Shown here piece by piece: positions 7,786-15,681 of a stretch of 64,000 nt of DNA. Position numbers and translations under genes: made by a program. The first letter of the stretch is position 1. Each line of letters starts with the position of its first letter. The notes below the pieces were generated by a model. The model searched no databases and had not been told where the DNA came from. It was given only the letters and a program-made list of their open reading frames with translations. Origin of the DNA: Caldithrix abyssi DSM 13497 (GTDB lineage Bacteria > Calditrichota > Calditrichia > Calditrichales > Calditrichaceae); NCBI RefSeq assembly GCF_001886815.1, contig NZ_CP018099.1, positions 496,001 through 560,000 of the forward strand. Reading direction: 5' to 3'.

Positions 7786-9606
7786 ATGAAGCAAAACAAA
7801 TCCACCCGAAAAATGATCAAAGGATGGCGATTGTTATTGCTCCTGCTCATTTTCCTGACATCGCTGTCCGCTCAATCACTGCAGGAAAAATTAAACCGCT
7901 ACGCTACTTTAAATATTAATGAGTGGTTGATGTATCATTCCAATCAGCGTCTTTCCATTACAGATTACAGAACACATTATCCCTCCGGCGGCGGTTTTTA
8001 TCCGATGGCTTCGGGCGTGCTCATATTTGAGGATGGGCTGGTGTGGGCCGCCAAAGTCCACGATGGGCGAGAGCCGGCGCTACGCGCCGGCGGCTGTATG
8101 TTTGTCAGCGGGGTACAGCCCGGCTGGATCGTAGAAGAAGGCAATGCCAATCAATGGCCTGTTGCCGTGGCTGCCGATGAACCCGGGGTAAGGATTTACC
8201 GCTGGCGCAAAGACTTTTTTGAAATAGATGATGCGCCATTAAAAGACGAAGTGGCGCTATTGCTGGAGATCGAGCCGGATGCGGTGACCAACGCGCAAAT
8301 CGACACCCTGCGCCGACAGTATTTACGGGACCTGCAAGAGTGGCCGGCAGAACATGGCGCGCCCTATTACGATCGAAATCGCAACGGTAAATATGATGCG
8401 GACTACGATGAGCCGGGCATTCTTGGGGCCGATCAGCTGCTGTGGTATGTGGTGAATGATGCCAATGAGGCCCGCGCCAGCCAGTTGTTCGGCAGCCCGC
8501 CCATTGGTCTTGAAGTTCAGGTAACCGCCTGGGCATACAAGGTGGGCCTGAGCCAGGTGGCCTTCAGACGCTATCGCATCATCAATAAATCGGGCTTTTT
8601 GCTCGATTCCATGTTGGTGGGGCAATACGTCAACTGCGATATCGGATACTTTGGGGATGATCTGGTGGGCTGTGATTCATCGCTTTCTTATGGATTCGCC
8701 TACAATGGTTATCCTTCCGATGACGTGTTTAATCAATTTTCCATGAGTCCGCCGGCGCTGGGGATCGTGCTGCTTCAGGGGCCAATCGTTCCGCAACAGG
8801 GCGCCACTGGCATACAGGATTTTAGGCAAATTACAGATTATGAAAACCTTCCCATGACCTCTTTCTGGTACCATGGTTCTGGAATGGCGACGGCTCCTCC
8901 ATCGTTAGGTACCTACTGGGGAACTTTAACCGTTTTTGCCAATTTACTGGGCTTTGCCGATTATCGTTACGGTCATTTTGAACCATTTACCAATGGCGCG
9001 ATCCCGACCTCTCCCTGGCCGCTGCAGGGCAATCCTTTAAGCGGCCAGGGCGAAATCGATGGAGCGAATGGGTATCCTTTACCCGGTGCCCGAATGCTCA
9101 TGGTTAACAGCGGACCGTTTAGCATGGAGCCGGGCGCCGTACAGGAAGTGATTTACGCCTTTGTGGCCGCCAATCCCTCCGCCGCCGGCAACCATCTGGA
9201 TGCCCTGGCCAATTTGATGAAAATAATCCCTACCCTTCACAAAGCTTATCAGGCCTTTTTGCAATTTGAAGCGCCGGTTGGCCCCAGACAGACGACGCCG
9301 CCCGATACGCATGATTCTACCGGTGTGGACTATTTCATCCTGGGCGATGGTTATCCCAACCCCTTTGCGCAGCAGGTTCAGCTTAAATTACGCCTGTTGA
9401 ATGACCTGGACGTGCGGCTGGAGGTTTTTAATGTGCTGGGGCAGCAGGTGCAAACCATTTATCAGGGACCTCTGTTAAAAGGCGATTATGTGCTGCAGTG
9501 GGATGGAAAAGATCGGCGGGGGAACGATCTGCCCTCTGGCGTTTACTTTGTGCGTTTGCAGCACGGCCCTTTAATGCGCTGGCGGAAAGTGATTTTACTG
9601 AAATGA
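7786..9606 (+). CDS. Secreted protein with C-terminal type IX-like sorting domain
   Basis: About 606 residues from ATG 7786, which is preferred over an in-frame TTG at 7768 because AAGGGG lies six bases upstream of it. A signal peptide (hydrophobic LLLLLIFLTSLSAQ) is followed by a long middle region with Asp-rich short loops (DRNRNGKYDADYDEPG, reminiscent of calcium-binding loops) and no recognised catalytic motif. The last 80 residues form a sorting domain: GYPNPFAQQVQLKL, LEVFNVLGQQV, a GDYVLQWDG strand and SGVYFVRLQ with a lysine-ended tail. Such tails direct export through the type IX pathway in FCB bacteria. The function of the mature protein is unknown. Confidence 0.8.
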   Translation: MKQNKSTRKMIKGWRLLLLLLIFLTSLSAQSLQEKLNRYATLNINEWLMYHSNQRLSITDYRTHYPSGGGFYPMASGVLIFEDGLVWAAKVHDGREPALRAGGCMFVSGVQPGWIVEEGNANQWPVAVAADEPGVRIYRWRKDFFEIDDAPLKDEVALLLEIEPDAVTNAQIDTLRRQYLRDLQEWPAEHGAPYYDRNRNGKYDADYDEPGILGADQLLWYVVNDANEARASQLFGSPPIGLEVQVTAWAYKVGLSQVAFRRYRIINKSGFLLDSMLVGQYVNCDIGYFGDDLVGCDSSLSYGFAYNGYPSDDVFNQFSMSPPALGIVLLQGPIVPQQGATGIQDFRQITDYENLPMTSFWYHGSGMATAPPSLGTYWGTLTVFANLLGFADYRYGHFEPFTNGAIPTSPWPLQGNPLSGQGEIDGANGYPLPGARMLMVNSGPFSMEPGAVQEVIYAFVAANPSAAGNHLDALANLMKIIPTLHKAYQAFLQFEAPVGPRQTTPPDTHDSTGVDYFILGDGYPNPFAQQVQLKLRLLNDLDVRLEVFNVLGQQVQTIYQGPLLKGDYVLQWDGKDRRGNDLPSGVYFVRLQHGPLMRWRKVILLK

Positions 9607-9673
9607 ATTTGATTATTAAAGAAAAAAACAACAAATTTATCTCCTCTTGTAAAATATTCAAAAGGAGTTTGTG

Positions 9674-10177
9674 ATGAAAAAGATGACGGAAAAATTTTTA
9701 ATGGACGCTTTTGCCGGCGAATCCATGGCGCACATGAAATACCTGGCATTTAGCGAAATTGCCGAACGAGAGGGATTTGAAGGCGTGGCAAAACTGTTTA
9801 AAGCCATTGCCTACGCCGAAAAGGTTCACGCCATTAATCATGCAAAAGAACTGGGACTGCTGGGCAAAACGGCGGATAATTTGCAAACTGGCATCGACGG
9901 CGAGAACTTTGAAATCACCGAAATGTACCCCGCCTACGCTGCTGTTGCAAAATTACAGGAAGAAAAAGGCGCGCAACGATCCATCCGCTTTGCCGAAGAA
10001 GCGGAAAAAATCCATGAAGAGTTGTACAAGCTGGCCCTGCAGGCGGTGTCCAGCGGCAAAGACTTTGATGTCGATGAGGTTTACATCTGTCCGTTATGCG
10101 GACACACGCACATTGGCAAACCGACCGAGCGCTGTCCGATTTGTAATCTGCCGCCTGAAAAATACGTTAAATTCTAA
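9674..10177 (+). CDS. Rubrerythrin
   Basis: 167 residues, the normal length. The N-terminal ferritin-like four-helix bundle (about 1-130) carries the diiron ligands in FAGESMAHMKY, AYAEKVHAINH and EEAEKIHEEL. The C-terminal rubredoxin-type domain has two CxxC pairs (CPLCGH and CPICNL) for one iron. Rubrerythrins reduce hydrogen peroxide in the cytoplasm of anaerobes and microaerophiles, with electrons from rubredoxin or NADH reductases. ATG 9674 is chosen over the adjacent GTG 9671 because AAAGGAG then has a six base spacing. A strong terminator follows at 10194, and a DtxR-family regulator converges from the other strand. Confidence 0.95.
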   Translation: MKKMTEKFLMDAFAGESMAHMKYLAFSEIAEREGFEGVAKLFKAIAYAEKVHAINHAKELGLLGKTADNLQTGIDGENFEITEMYPAYAAVAKLQEEKGAQRSIRFAEEAEKIHEELYKLALQAVSSGKDFDVDEVYICPLCGHTHIGKPTERCPICNLPPEKYVKF

Positions 10178-10193
10178 CAGTTAAAATCTTGCT

Positions 10194-10222
10194 AAAGCCT
10201 TCCTGCGGGGAGGCTTTTTTTT
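10194..10222 (+). terminator. Rho-independent terminator of rubrerythrin
   Basis: AAAGCCTTCC (10194-10203) pairs with GGGAGGCTTT (10208-10217) and is followed by T residues to 10222. It lies 16 bases after the rubrerythrin stop. Confidence 0.85.
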
Positions 10223-10283
10223 ACGTTGTAGGGAAAGCTACTCCGGAAAATAAAAAAATAGCAATTCAATCTTGAATAAACGA

Positions 10284-10820
10284 TTACCTCGAAGGGACGG
10301 TTTTTTTGCCGGCAAAAAAGCAGTGCAGCTCGCAAAATTCACAAGATTCCACGGTGTTGCAATCATAAATAAATTGATCCAGCGCCTTTTTAAAAGCAGT
10401 GGCTTCCTGCCGTTCGGAAAGGTAAAAGCCGATAAAATTCATCAATTTCTGGCCGGTTTCTTCTTCTAATAAATGTTCTACTTTACACGCTTCTTCCTCG
10501 GCTCTTTTACTCGGTAAATTGAGAACTTTTTCAAAAAAAAGGCGAATGATGCGCCGTTTGCTCAAAACGTCGTTAATTAAAGCCCGCCCTTTTTCGGTGA
10601 AATGGTAAAATTTATTTTCATCTTCACGAATGTAGCCTTTTTTCACTAATTTGTGAATGGTAATCGAAACACTGCTGCGGCTGATATTAAGATATTTTGC
10701 AATGTCAACGCCGCGGACATAGCCGTTGCGCGCTAAAAGCTCGTGCATGGCCATCAGGTGGTGAACGCTGCTGTGCGTCAATTCGATTTCATCAAATTTT
10801 TTCCAGGTATCTTTAAGCAT
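10284..10820 (-). CDS. DtxR/MntR-family metal-dependent transcriptional regulator
   Basis: 178 residues from ATG 10820, chosen because GGGAAG stands five bases upstream; longer in-frame starts would run through the promoter. An N-terminal winged helix (about 15-75, with YLNISRSSVSITIHKLVKKG as the recognition region) is followed by the metal-binding dimerisation domain (about 78-150) with EEEACKVEHLLEEE, where the cysteine matches the iron-type DtxR/IdeR ligand position more than the manganese type. There is no SH3-like third domain. The C-terminus has an unusual cysteine cluster, CNTVESCEFCELHCFF. It likely represses iron or manganese uptake genes and itself; the convergent rubrerythrin suggests a link to iron or peroxide. 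Confidence 0.85.
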   Translation of the reverse strand: MLKDTWKKFDEIELTHSSVHHLMAMHELLARNGYVRGVDIAKYLNISRSSVSITIHKLVKKGYIREDENKFYHFTEKGRALINDVLSKRRIIRLFFEKVLNLPSKRAEEEACKVEHLLEEETGQKLMNFIGFYLSERQEATAFKKALDQFIYDCNTVESCEFCELHCFFAGKKTVPSR

Positions 10821-10831
10821 TTTTGCTTCCC

Positions 10832-10886
10832 AACAATTGTTAGTTAAGTATAACAGTAATTTAGTTAATTTAATTTGCATTGTCAA
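10832..10886 (-). promoter_or_regulatory. Promoter and candidate operator of the DtxR-family gene
   Basis: On the minus strand TTGACA (10886-10881) and TAAATT (10863-10858) are separated by 17 bases. The top-strand octamer TTAGTTAA occurs twice, at 10840-10847 and 10861-10868, 21 bases apart or two helical turns; one copy overlaps the -10 box. A palindrome AACAATTGTT lies at 10832-10841. This fits autoregulation, but the site does not match a DtxR box I can recall exactly. Confidence 0.6.
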
Positions 10887-10973
10887 TTTTCGAACCAAAA
10901 GTGGAATTCAATTTTTGTATTGAACGGCAACAAGTTAGCGTGTTTCCTTCAAGATATCTAAACGATTTAAGTG

Positions 10974-12430
10974 GAGGAGAAATCTATTCTTTGCCATGTT
11001 TTGAGAAGATTTCTCCTCGTCCGTTGGACGGACTCGTCGAAATGACAGGGGAGGCGCCTACCGGCAATCCGACGAGCACCACGCATCTGTCATTTGGACG
11101 ACCGCTTCCCACTCTGTCATTTGGACGATCGCTTCCCACTCTGTAATTTCAACGATCGTCTCCCACTCTGTCATTTGGACGATCGCCCCCCCCACTCTGT
11201 CATTTCGACGAGCGCAGCGAGGAGAAATCTATTCTTTGCCATGTTTTGATAAGATTTCTCCTCGTCCGTTGGACGGACTCGTCGAAATGACAGGGGAGGC
11301 GCCTACCGGCAATCCGACGAGCGCCCCGCATCTGTCATTTGGACGACCGCTTCCCACTCTGTCATTTGGACGATCGCCCCCCCCCACTCTGTCATTTCGA
11401 CGAGCGTAGCGAGGAGAAATCTATTCTTTGCCATGTTTTGATAAGATTTCTCCTCGTCCGTTGGACGGACTCGTCGAAATGACAGGAGAGACGCTTACTG
11501 GCAATCCGAGGAGCGCTTCCCACTCTGTCATTTCAACGAGCGCCCTGCATCTGTCATTTCAACGATCGCCTCTCACTCTGTCATTTCGACGAGCGCAGCG
11601 AGGAGAAATCTTTTCTTTTCCGTGTTTTGATAAGATTTCTCCTCGTCCGTTGGACGGACTCGTCAAAATGACAGGAGAGACGCCTGCCGGCAATCCGACG
11701 AGCGCCTCCCGCCCTGTCATTTCAACGAACGCCCCGCATCTGTCATTTTGACGATCGCCCCCCCACTCTGTCATTTCGACGAGCGCAGCGAGGAGAAATC
11801 TATTCTTTCCCGTGTTTTGAGAAGATTTCTCCTCGTCCGTTGGACGGACTCGTCGAAAAGACAGGAGAGACGCCTACTGGCAATCTGAGGAGCGCCTCCC
11901 GCATCTGTCATTTCAACGAGCGCCCCCCACTCTGTCATTTCGACGAGCGCAGCGAGGAGAAATCTATTCTTTTCCGTGTTTTGATAAGATTTCTCCTCGT
12001 CCGTTGGACGGACTCGTCGAAATGACAGGTGAGACGCCTACCGGCAATCCGACGAGCGCTTCCCACTCTGTCATTTCAACGAGCGCCCCCCACTCTGTCA
12101 TTTGGACGAGCGCAGCGAGGAGAAATCTATTCTTTGCCATGTTTTGATAAGATTTCTCCTCGTTCGTTGGACGGACTCGTCGAAATGACAGGAGAGACGC
12201 CTACTGGCAATCTGTGGAGCTCTTCCCACTCTGTCATTTCAACAATCGTCTCCCACTCTGTCATTTGGACGATCGCCCCCCACTCTGTCATTTCGACGAG
12301 CGCAGCGAGGAGAAATCTATTCTTTTCCGTGTTTTGATAAGATTTCTCCTCGTCCGTTGGACGGACTCGTCGAAATGACAGGTGAGACGCCTACCGGCAA
12401 TCCGACGAGCGCAGCGAGGAGAAATCTTTT
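10974..12430. repeat. Tandem array of eight long hairpin repeats
   Basis: Eight copies of a 97 bp unit at about 10974-11049 (left end truncated), 11197-11293, 11389-11485, 11578-11674, 11768-11864, 11932-12028, 12095-12191 and 12285-12381, plus a ninth left arm at 12403-12430. Start-to-start spacing is 163-192 bases. Each unit is a long inverted repeat: CTGTCATTTCGACGAG and GAGGAGAAATCT in the left arm pair with their complements in the right arm, giving 16 plus 12 bp of stem. The right arm carries its own small hairpin, CGTCCGTTGGACG. The loop is ATTCTTT(T/G)CC(A/G)TGTTTTGA(T/G)A. Linkers contain ACGCCTACCGGCAATCC and degenerate half-arms. The short reading frames across it look accidental. 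Confidence 0.9.
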
Positions 12431-12441
12431 TCCCTTCCCTA

Positions 12442-12471
12442 CCGCTCCCTGAGCGTAGTCGAAGGGAGCGG
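12442..12471. repeat. Short palindrome at the end of the hairpin array
   Basis: CCGCTCCCT (12442-12450) pairs with AGGGAGCGG (12463-12471) around a 12 base loop. It differs in sequence from the main array units and directly follows the ninth left arm. Confidence 0.7.
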
Positions 12472-12527
12472 TTTCGATACCTACTGCTAACAAAAAAATC
12501 AACGTGGCAAATCTTTTCCGGTTAGCT

Positions 12528-12706
12528 AATTCATCATTTTATGTCAGAACGCCAAAGCGGGTCTGCTCAACGAGCGGATTGCTCACGGTGGCTGAGTAGG
12601 CGAGTTACAGCGGTAGTGCAGAGCGACACGGCAACCGCTTCACCAATACGCATTTTTTCTTAATTGTCCAATAAACTAACGGACGCTAATTATTTGGCCG
12701 TTAGTT
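12528..12706. other. Structured intergenic segment upstream of a secreted-protein gene
   Basis: About 180 bases without coding potential but with pairing. GCGG-A-TTGC (12574-12582) pairs with GCAACCGC (12631-12638) around one bulged A; CTCA and TGAG can pair inside that. A perfect 9 bp inverted repeat, AACTAACGG (12674-12682) and CCGTTAGTT (12698-12706), lies just before the next gene, and a related GGTTAG stands at the other end near 12530. It could be a 5' leader RNA, an operator, or a recombination-type site. It does not fold as a tRNA because no T arm is present, and no known riboswitch core is recognised. Confidence 0.35.
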
Positions 12707-12748
12707 CCGATATTAATTATGAAAACAAAAATCAAAAAGGAGAACATA

Positions 12749-14902
12749 ATGAAGCGATTGTTATGCGCGTTTTTTTTAATCACCCTGATGGGACAGTTCT
12801 CGTTTGCTACGACCTATTTTAAAAACTGGGTCAATGAAACGGAATCCAATACGCTCACTCAGGGAGATTTTTACGCCTGGGAGTACGACGTTTCAGTGCC
12901 GGGTGGTTCAGCGCTGCTTAAGATCATCGTGGATGTTAATTCTAACGCCGTTTATGATGCGGACGATGTGGTGCTGATCGTCTTTAAACAAACCGACGGC
13001 GAACCGGGCGAAGGTGCTCCGGGCGATTCAGGCGTGGTCGCCGATGGCATTATTTACACGCAATTAGGGCCATTTGGATTTGCGCCAGGCGATTATCTGT
13101 TTGAAGTGCAGGATCAAAACGACCAATCGACTGTGGTCGGAACGCTGCACATCGCTCCGCGGCCCAATGTAACGGTGTGGGTAAAGGGAACGCTGAGCAT
13201 CGAGGGCGTTACGCCGCCCGATCAACGTCTGGCTAATTACATGTTCGAAGCTTCCGAAGAAAACGATGCATTCGGCATTCTCAGCGGTTTGACCGATGAA
13301 AACGGCGATTTTATCATCAATCTGCCGGACGATGCGGTCGGTCATAATTTTAAAATCGGCTATATGTTTGAATCCCAGATCTCAGGTTATGAGCCGGATT
13401 CCATGTCATACCACAATGTCCTTATTCAGGCAGGCGAAAACAGCGGATTTAATTTTAATCTCTTTATTCCTGACGCCGTGGTTTACGGCAGCGTGGTTGA
13501 CGAGGCCGGTCAGCTTATTCCCGTGAATGGCTGGGGAAGTATTGAAAACCTGAATACATACGCCGAACTCGACTTTTCTGTGATCAACGGTTCGTACCAG
13601 ACCGCCGTTCCTTTTGGTTCCGGCGATTCCATTAACGTTACCTTTCAACTGCACTTCTGGTCGGAAGAATTGTTGCCCGATTATATGATGCCCGTGATGT
13701 GGAATAATCCGGCTTACACCTTTACCGTTAGTAAGGGCGACAGTTTGCAAAAGAATATCGAAGTGCTGAGCACGGACACCGTTATTTACGTTTACGGCGC
13801 AATTGACGGCAATCCACTTCCTTATGAATTTGAAGCCTGGGCGACCGATGATCAAACGGGGCAGGCCTTTGCCCGCTTTAACGGTCAATTTCTAACAACC
13901 ATACCCGTACGCAGCGGAAGAAGCTATTTTGTGAGTTTGACCAATACGGATTACGGCGAACTGCAGCCGCCTGCGGGCTACTACCTCGAAGGAGGAAACT
14001 GGCGTGAGGCCTGGCCGGGCGATACCGTACGATTCAACTTTTTACAAACCCAGGGCGCAATTAGCGGCGCCTTTCACTTTGATCCGGGAGACCCCACGGA
14101 TGCTTCTCTGGAAAGTTCCACCGTGCAGGCTTTTACGCAAACCTGGGACAGTTGGTACGAGGGCGTTATCAACTGGGATTCTCTGAAATACAGAATTTCT
14201 GTGCCCAGCGATACTTTTAATGTCCGCTTTCGCAACTGGGATTGGAACTATCTGGCCTTTCCGGATCTTTACGAAGGAGTAATTGTAAACAACGGCGAGG
14301 TGCAAAATCTTGATTTTACCTTAAACTATACGCATGCTACCATAGAAGTGCATCTAAAAAACGCGCATATTCAGGACATTAGTCAGTACTATCAACAAAT
14401 TTCCACACAGGGCGTTTATCCCAATGTTTACGTAACCGAGGCAACGCTAAAGAGCGACACCAGCTTTTACTTTAAAGTGTGCGAAGGTCAGTGGAACATT
14501 CCCGCTCCTTACGTTGGCAATGGTTATGTGCCCGAGGAACCGCAGGCTCAGGTAACCGTTACGGAAGACAGTAGCTATTATTATGTGGAATTTGTCTATC
14601 GGTTGGATACTGGTATTGAGGAGAGGAACATTACGCCTAAAGAATTTTATGTGAAACCGAACTATCCCAATCCGTTCAATCCCAGAACCACCATTGAGTT
14701 TGGTCTGCCCCAAAACGAGCATGTAACGGTAACCATTTACAACGTGAATGGTCAGAAAATCAGCAATCTATTTACGGGCCATCTACCGGCCGGTATCCAT
14801 CGCATCCAGTGGAATGCGCAGAATTTTGCCTCGGGGATTTACTTTTTCCAGGTTAAAACAGAAAAAAGGAATGTTATTAAACGCATGCTTTTAATTAAAT
14901 AA
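12749..14902 (+). CDS. Large secreted protein with carboxypeptidase-regulatory-like repeats and sorting domain
   Basis: 717 residues from ATG 12749, chosen over ATG 12719 because AAAGGAG immediately precedes it and the signal peptide MKRLLCAFFLITLMGQFSFA then starts cleanly. The body is made of beta-sandwich-like repeats with motifs such as GLTDENGDFIINLPDD and VYGSVVDEAGQLIPV, typical of carboxypeptidase-regulatory-like or Ig-like folds. No catalytic residues are recognised. The C-terminal 80 residues are a sorting domain: NYPNPFNPRTTIEFGLP, VTIYNVNGQKI and FASGIYFFQVK. Probably a cell-surface or extracellular structural or adhesive protein exported by a type IX-like route. Confidence 0.8.
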   Translation: MKRLLCAFFLITLMGQFSFATTYFKNWVNETESNTLTQGDFYAWEYDVSVPGGSALLKIIVDVNSNAVYDADDVVLIVFKQTDGEPGEGAPGDSGVVADGIIYTQLGPFGFAPGDYLFEVQDQNDQSTVVGTLHIAPRPNVTVWVKGTLSIEGVTPPDQRLANYMFEASEENDAFGILSGLTDENGDFIINLPDDAVGHNFKIGYMFESQISGYEPDSMSYHNVLIQAGENSGFNFNLFIPDAVVYGSVVDEAGQLIPVNGWGSIENLNTYAELDFSVINGSYQTAVPFGSGDSINVTFQLHFWSEELLPDYMMPVMWNNPAYTFTVSKGDSLQKNIEVLSTDTVIYVYGAIDGNPLPYEFEAWATDDQTGQAFARFNGQFLTTIPVRSGRSYFVSLTNTDYGELQPPAGYYLEGGNWREAWPGDTVRFNFLQTQGAISGAFHFDPGDPTDASLESSTVQAFTQTWDSWYEGVINWDSLKYRISVPSDTFNVRFRNWDWNYLAFPDLYEGVIVNNGEVQNLDFTLNYTHATIEVHLKNAHIQDISQYYQQISTQGVYPNVYVTEATLKSDTSFYFKVCEGQWNIPAPYVGNGYVPEEPQAQVTVTEDSSYYYVEFVYRLDTGIEERNITPKEFYVKPNYPNPFNPRTTIEFGLPQNEHVTVTIYNVNGQKISNLFTGHLPAGIHRIQWNAQNFASGIYFFQVKTEKRNVIKRMLLIK

Positions 14903-14919
14903 ACGCTCACTCCTCCAGG

Positions 14920-14954
14920 TAGGCCGTTTGAGCAATCAAGCGGCCTATTTTTTT
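14920..14954. terminator. Bidirectional terminator
   Basis: TAGGCCG-t-TTGA (14920-14931) pairs with TCAA-g-CGGCCTA (14936-14947), followed by seven T residues on the plus strand. It ends transcription of the secreted-protein gene and overlaps the stop codon (14945-14947) of the convergent nucleotidyltransferase gene. Confidence 0.8.
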
Positions 14955-15679
14955 AACCAATCCGCAAATAAAAGTTCGGCTTCCAGCAAGCTGCCTTTCT
15001 TGCCCACATCTAACCAGCGGGCCTGTTGTTCAATGACCGCGCAAACTTTTTGCTTTTGTGCGGCCAGCTGCAAATACGCTTCAATCAATGAAAACTTTGT
15101 TTCGGCCGGGAAGAAATCGAAAATGGCAGAAGACAACACCTGCACGCCCATGAAAGAGTATGGTTTTAAAGGACGATTATCCTCAACCATGATTCGCTTT
15201 TCGCCGCTCTGGATGTTTTGCCAGCCGCCGAGCGCAAGCCGGTCGTCAAATAACAGATAGCGCTGCGTATCTCTTTGCCGAACGGCCAGACAGGCCAGCG
15301 CCCTGGTTTCCTTTAGATTTTCAAAAAGATTTGTATAATCCATGTCGGTCAGCACATCCACATTATGCACCAGAAAAGCGTCGCAATCTTCAAAAAACCA
15401 GCGCGCCTTTTTGACCCCGCCGCCCGTGTCCAGCAGCTGTTCTTCCACAGAAAAAGCGATGCGCAATCCAAAGGCTTTGTTTTTTTTGACGAAGTCCATG
15501 ATTTGCTGCGCGTGATGGTGCACATTAATAATCAGCTCGTTAAAACCGGCCTCTTTTAAACGGCGAATATTGATCTCCAGCAAAGTTTTTCCGCCGATTT
15601 CAACCAGCGCTTTGGGCCGTTGGTCGGTCAGGGGACGCAGCCTCGTGCCGAGACCGGCCGCCAGAATCATGGCCTTCAT
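14945..15679 (-). CDS. Sugar-phosphate nucleotidyltransferase, MurU-like
   Basis: 244 residues from ATG 15679 (GGGAGA precedes it; the longer frame would overlap the upstream gene). The N-terminal MKAMILAAGLGTRLRPLTDQ is the nucleotide-binding signature GxGTRxxPxT of NTP-sugar transferases, PKALVEIGGKTLLE is the conserved lysine region, and the metal site is HNVDVLTD. MurU-type enzymes convert MurNAc-1-phosphate to UDP-MurNAc in the peptidoglycan recycling bypass. The assignment to MurU rather than another NTP transferase depends on its partner: it starts two bases after the stop of the AmgK-like kinase gene, which would supply the sugar-1-phosphate. Confidence 0.8.
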   Translation of the reverse strand: MKAMILAAGLGTRLRPLTDQRPKALVEIGGKTLLEINIRRLKEAGFNELIINVHHHAQQIMDFVKKNKAFGLRIAFSVEEQLLDTGGGVKKARWFFEDCDAFLVHNVDVLTDMDYTNLFENLKETRALACLAVRQRDTQRYLLFDDRLALGGWQNIQSGEKRIMVEDNRPLKPYSFMGVQVLSSAIFDFFPAETKFSLIEAYLQLAAQKQKVCAVIEQQARWLDVGKKGSLLEAELLFADWLKK

Positions 15680-15681
15680 GT

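Noticed and set aside
11428-12337. Reading frames of 60-107 codons across the hairpin array
   Set aside because: They exist only because the repeats lack stops in one frame. Their products are translations of the inverted repeat, with no ribosome binding sites and no family.
10974-12430. CRISPR array
   Set aside because: Units of 97 bp with long dyad symmetry and repetitive linkers of 66-95 bp do not fit CRISPR repeats and spacers; no cas genes are near.
12574-12641. Possible tRNA ending in CCA
   Set aside because: A D-arm-like stem and GCGG/CCGC closing bases are present, but there is no T arm and no seven-base acceptor stem.
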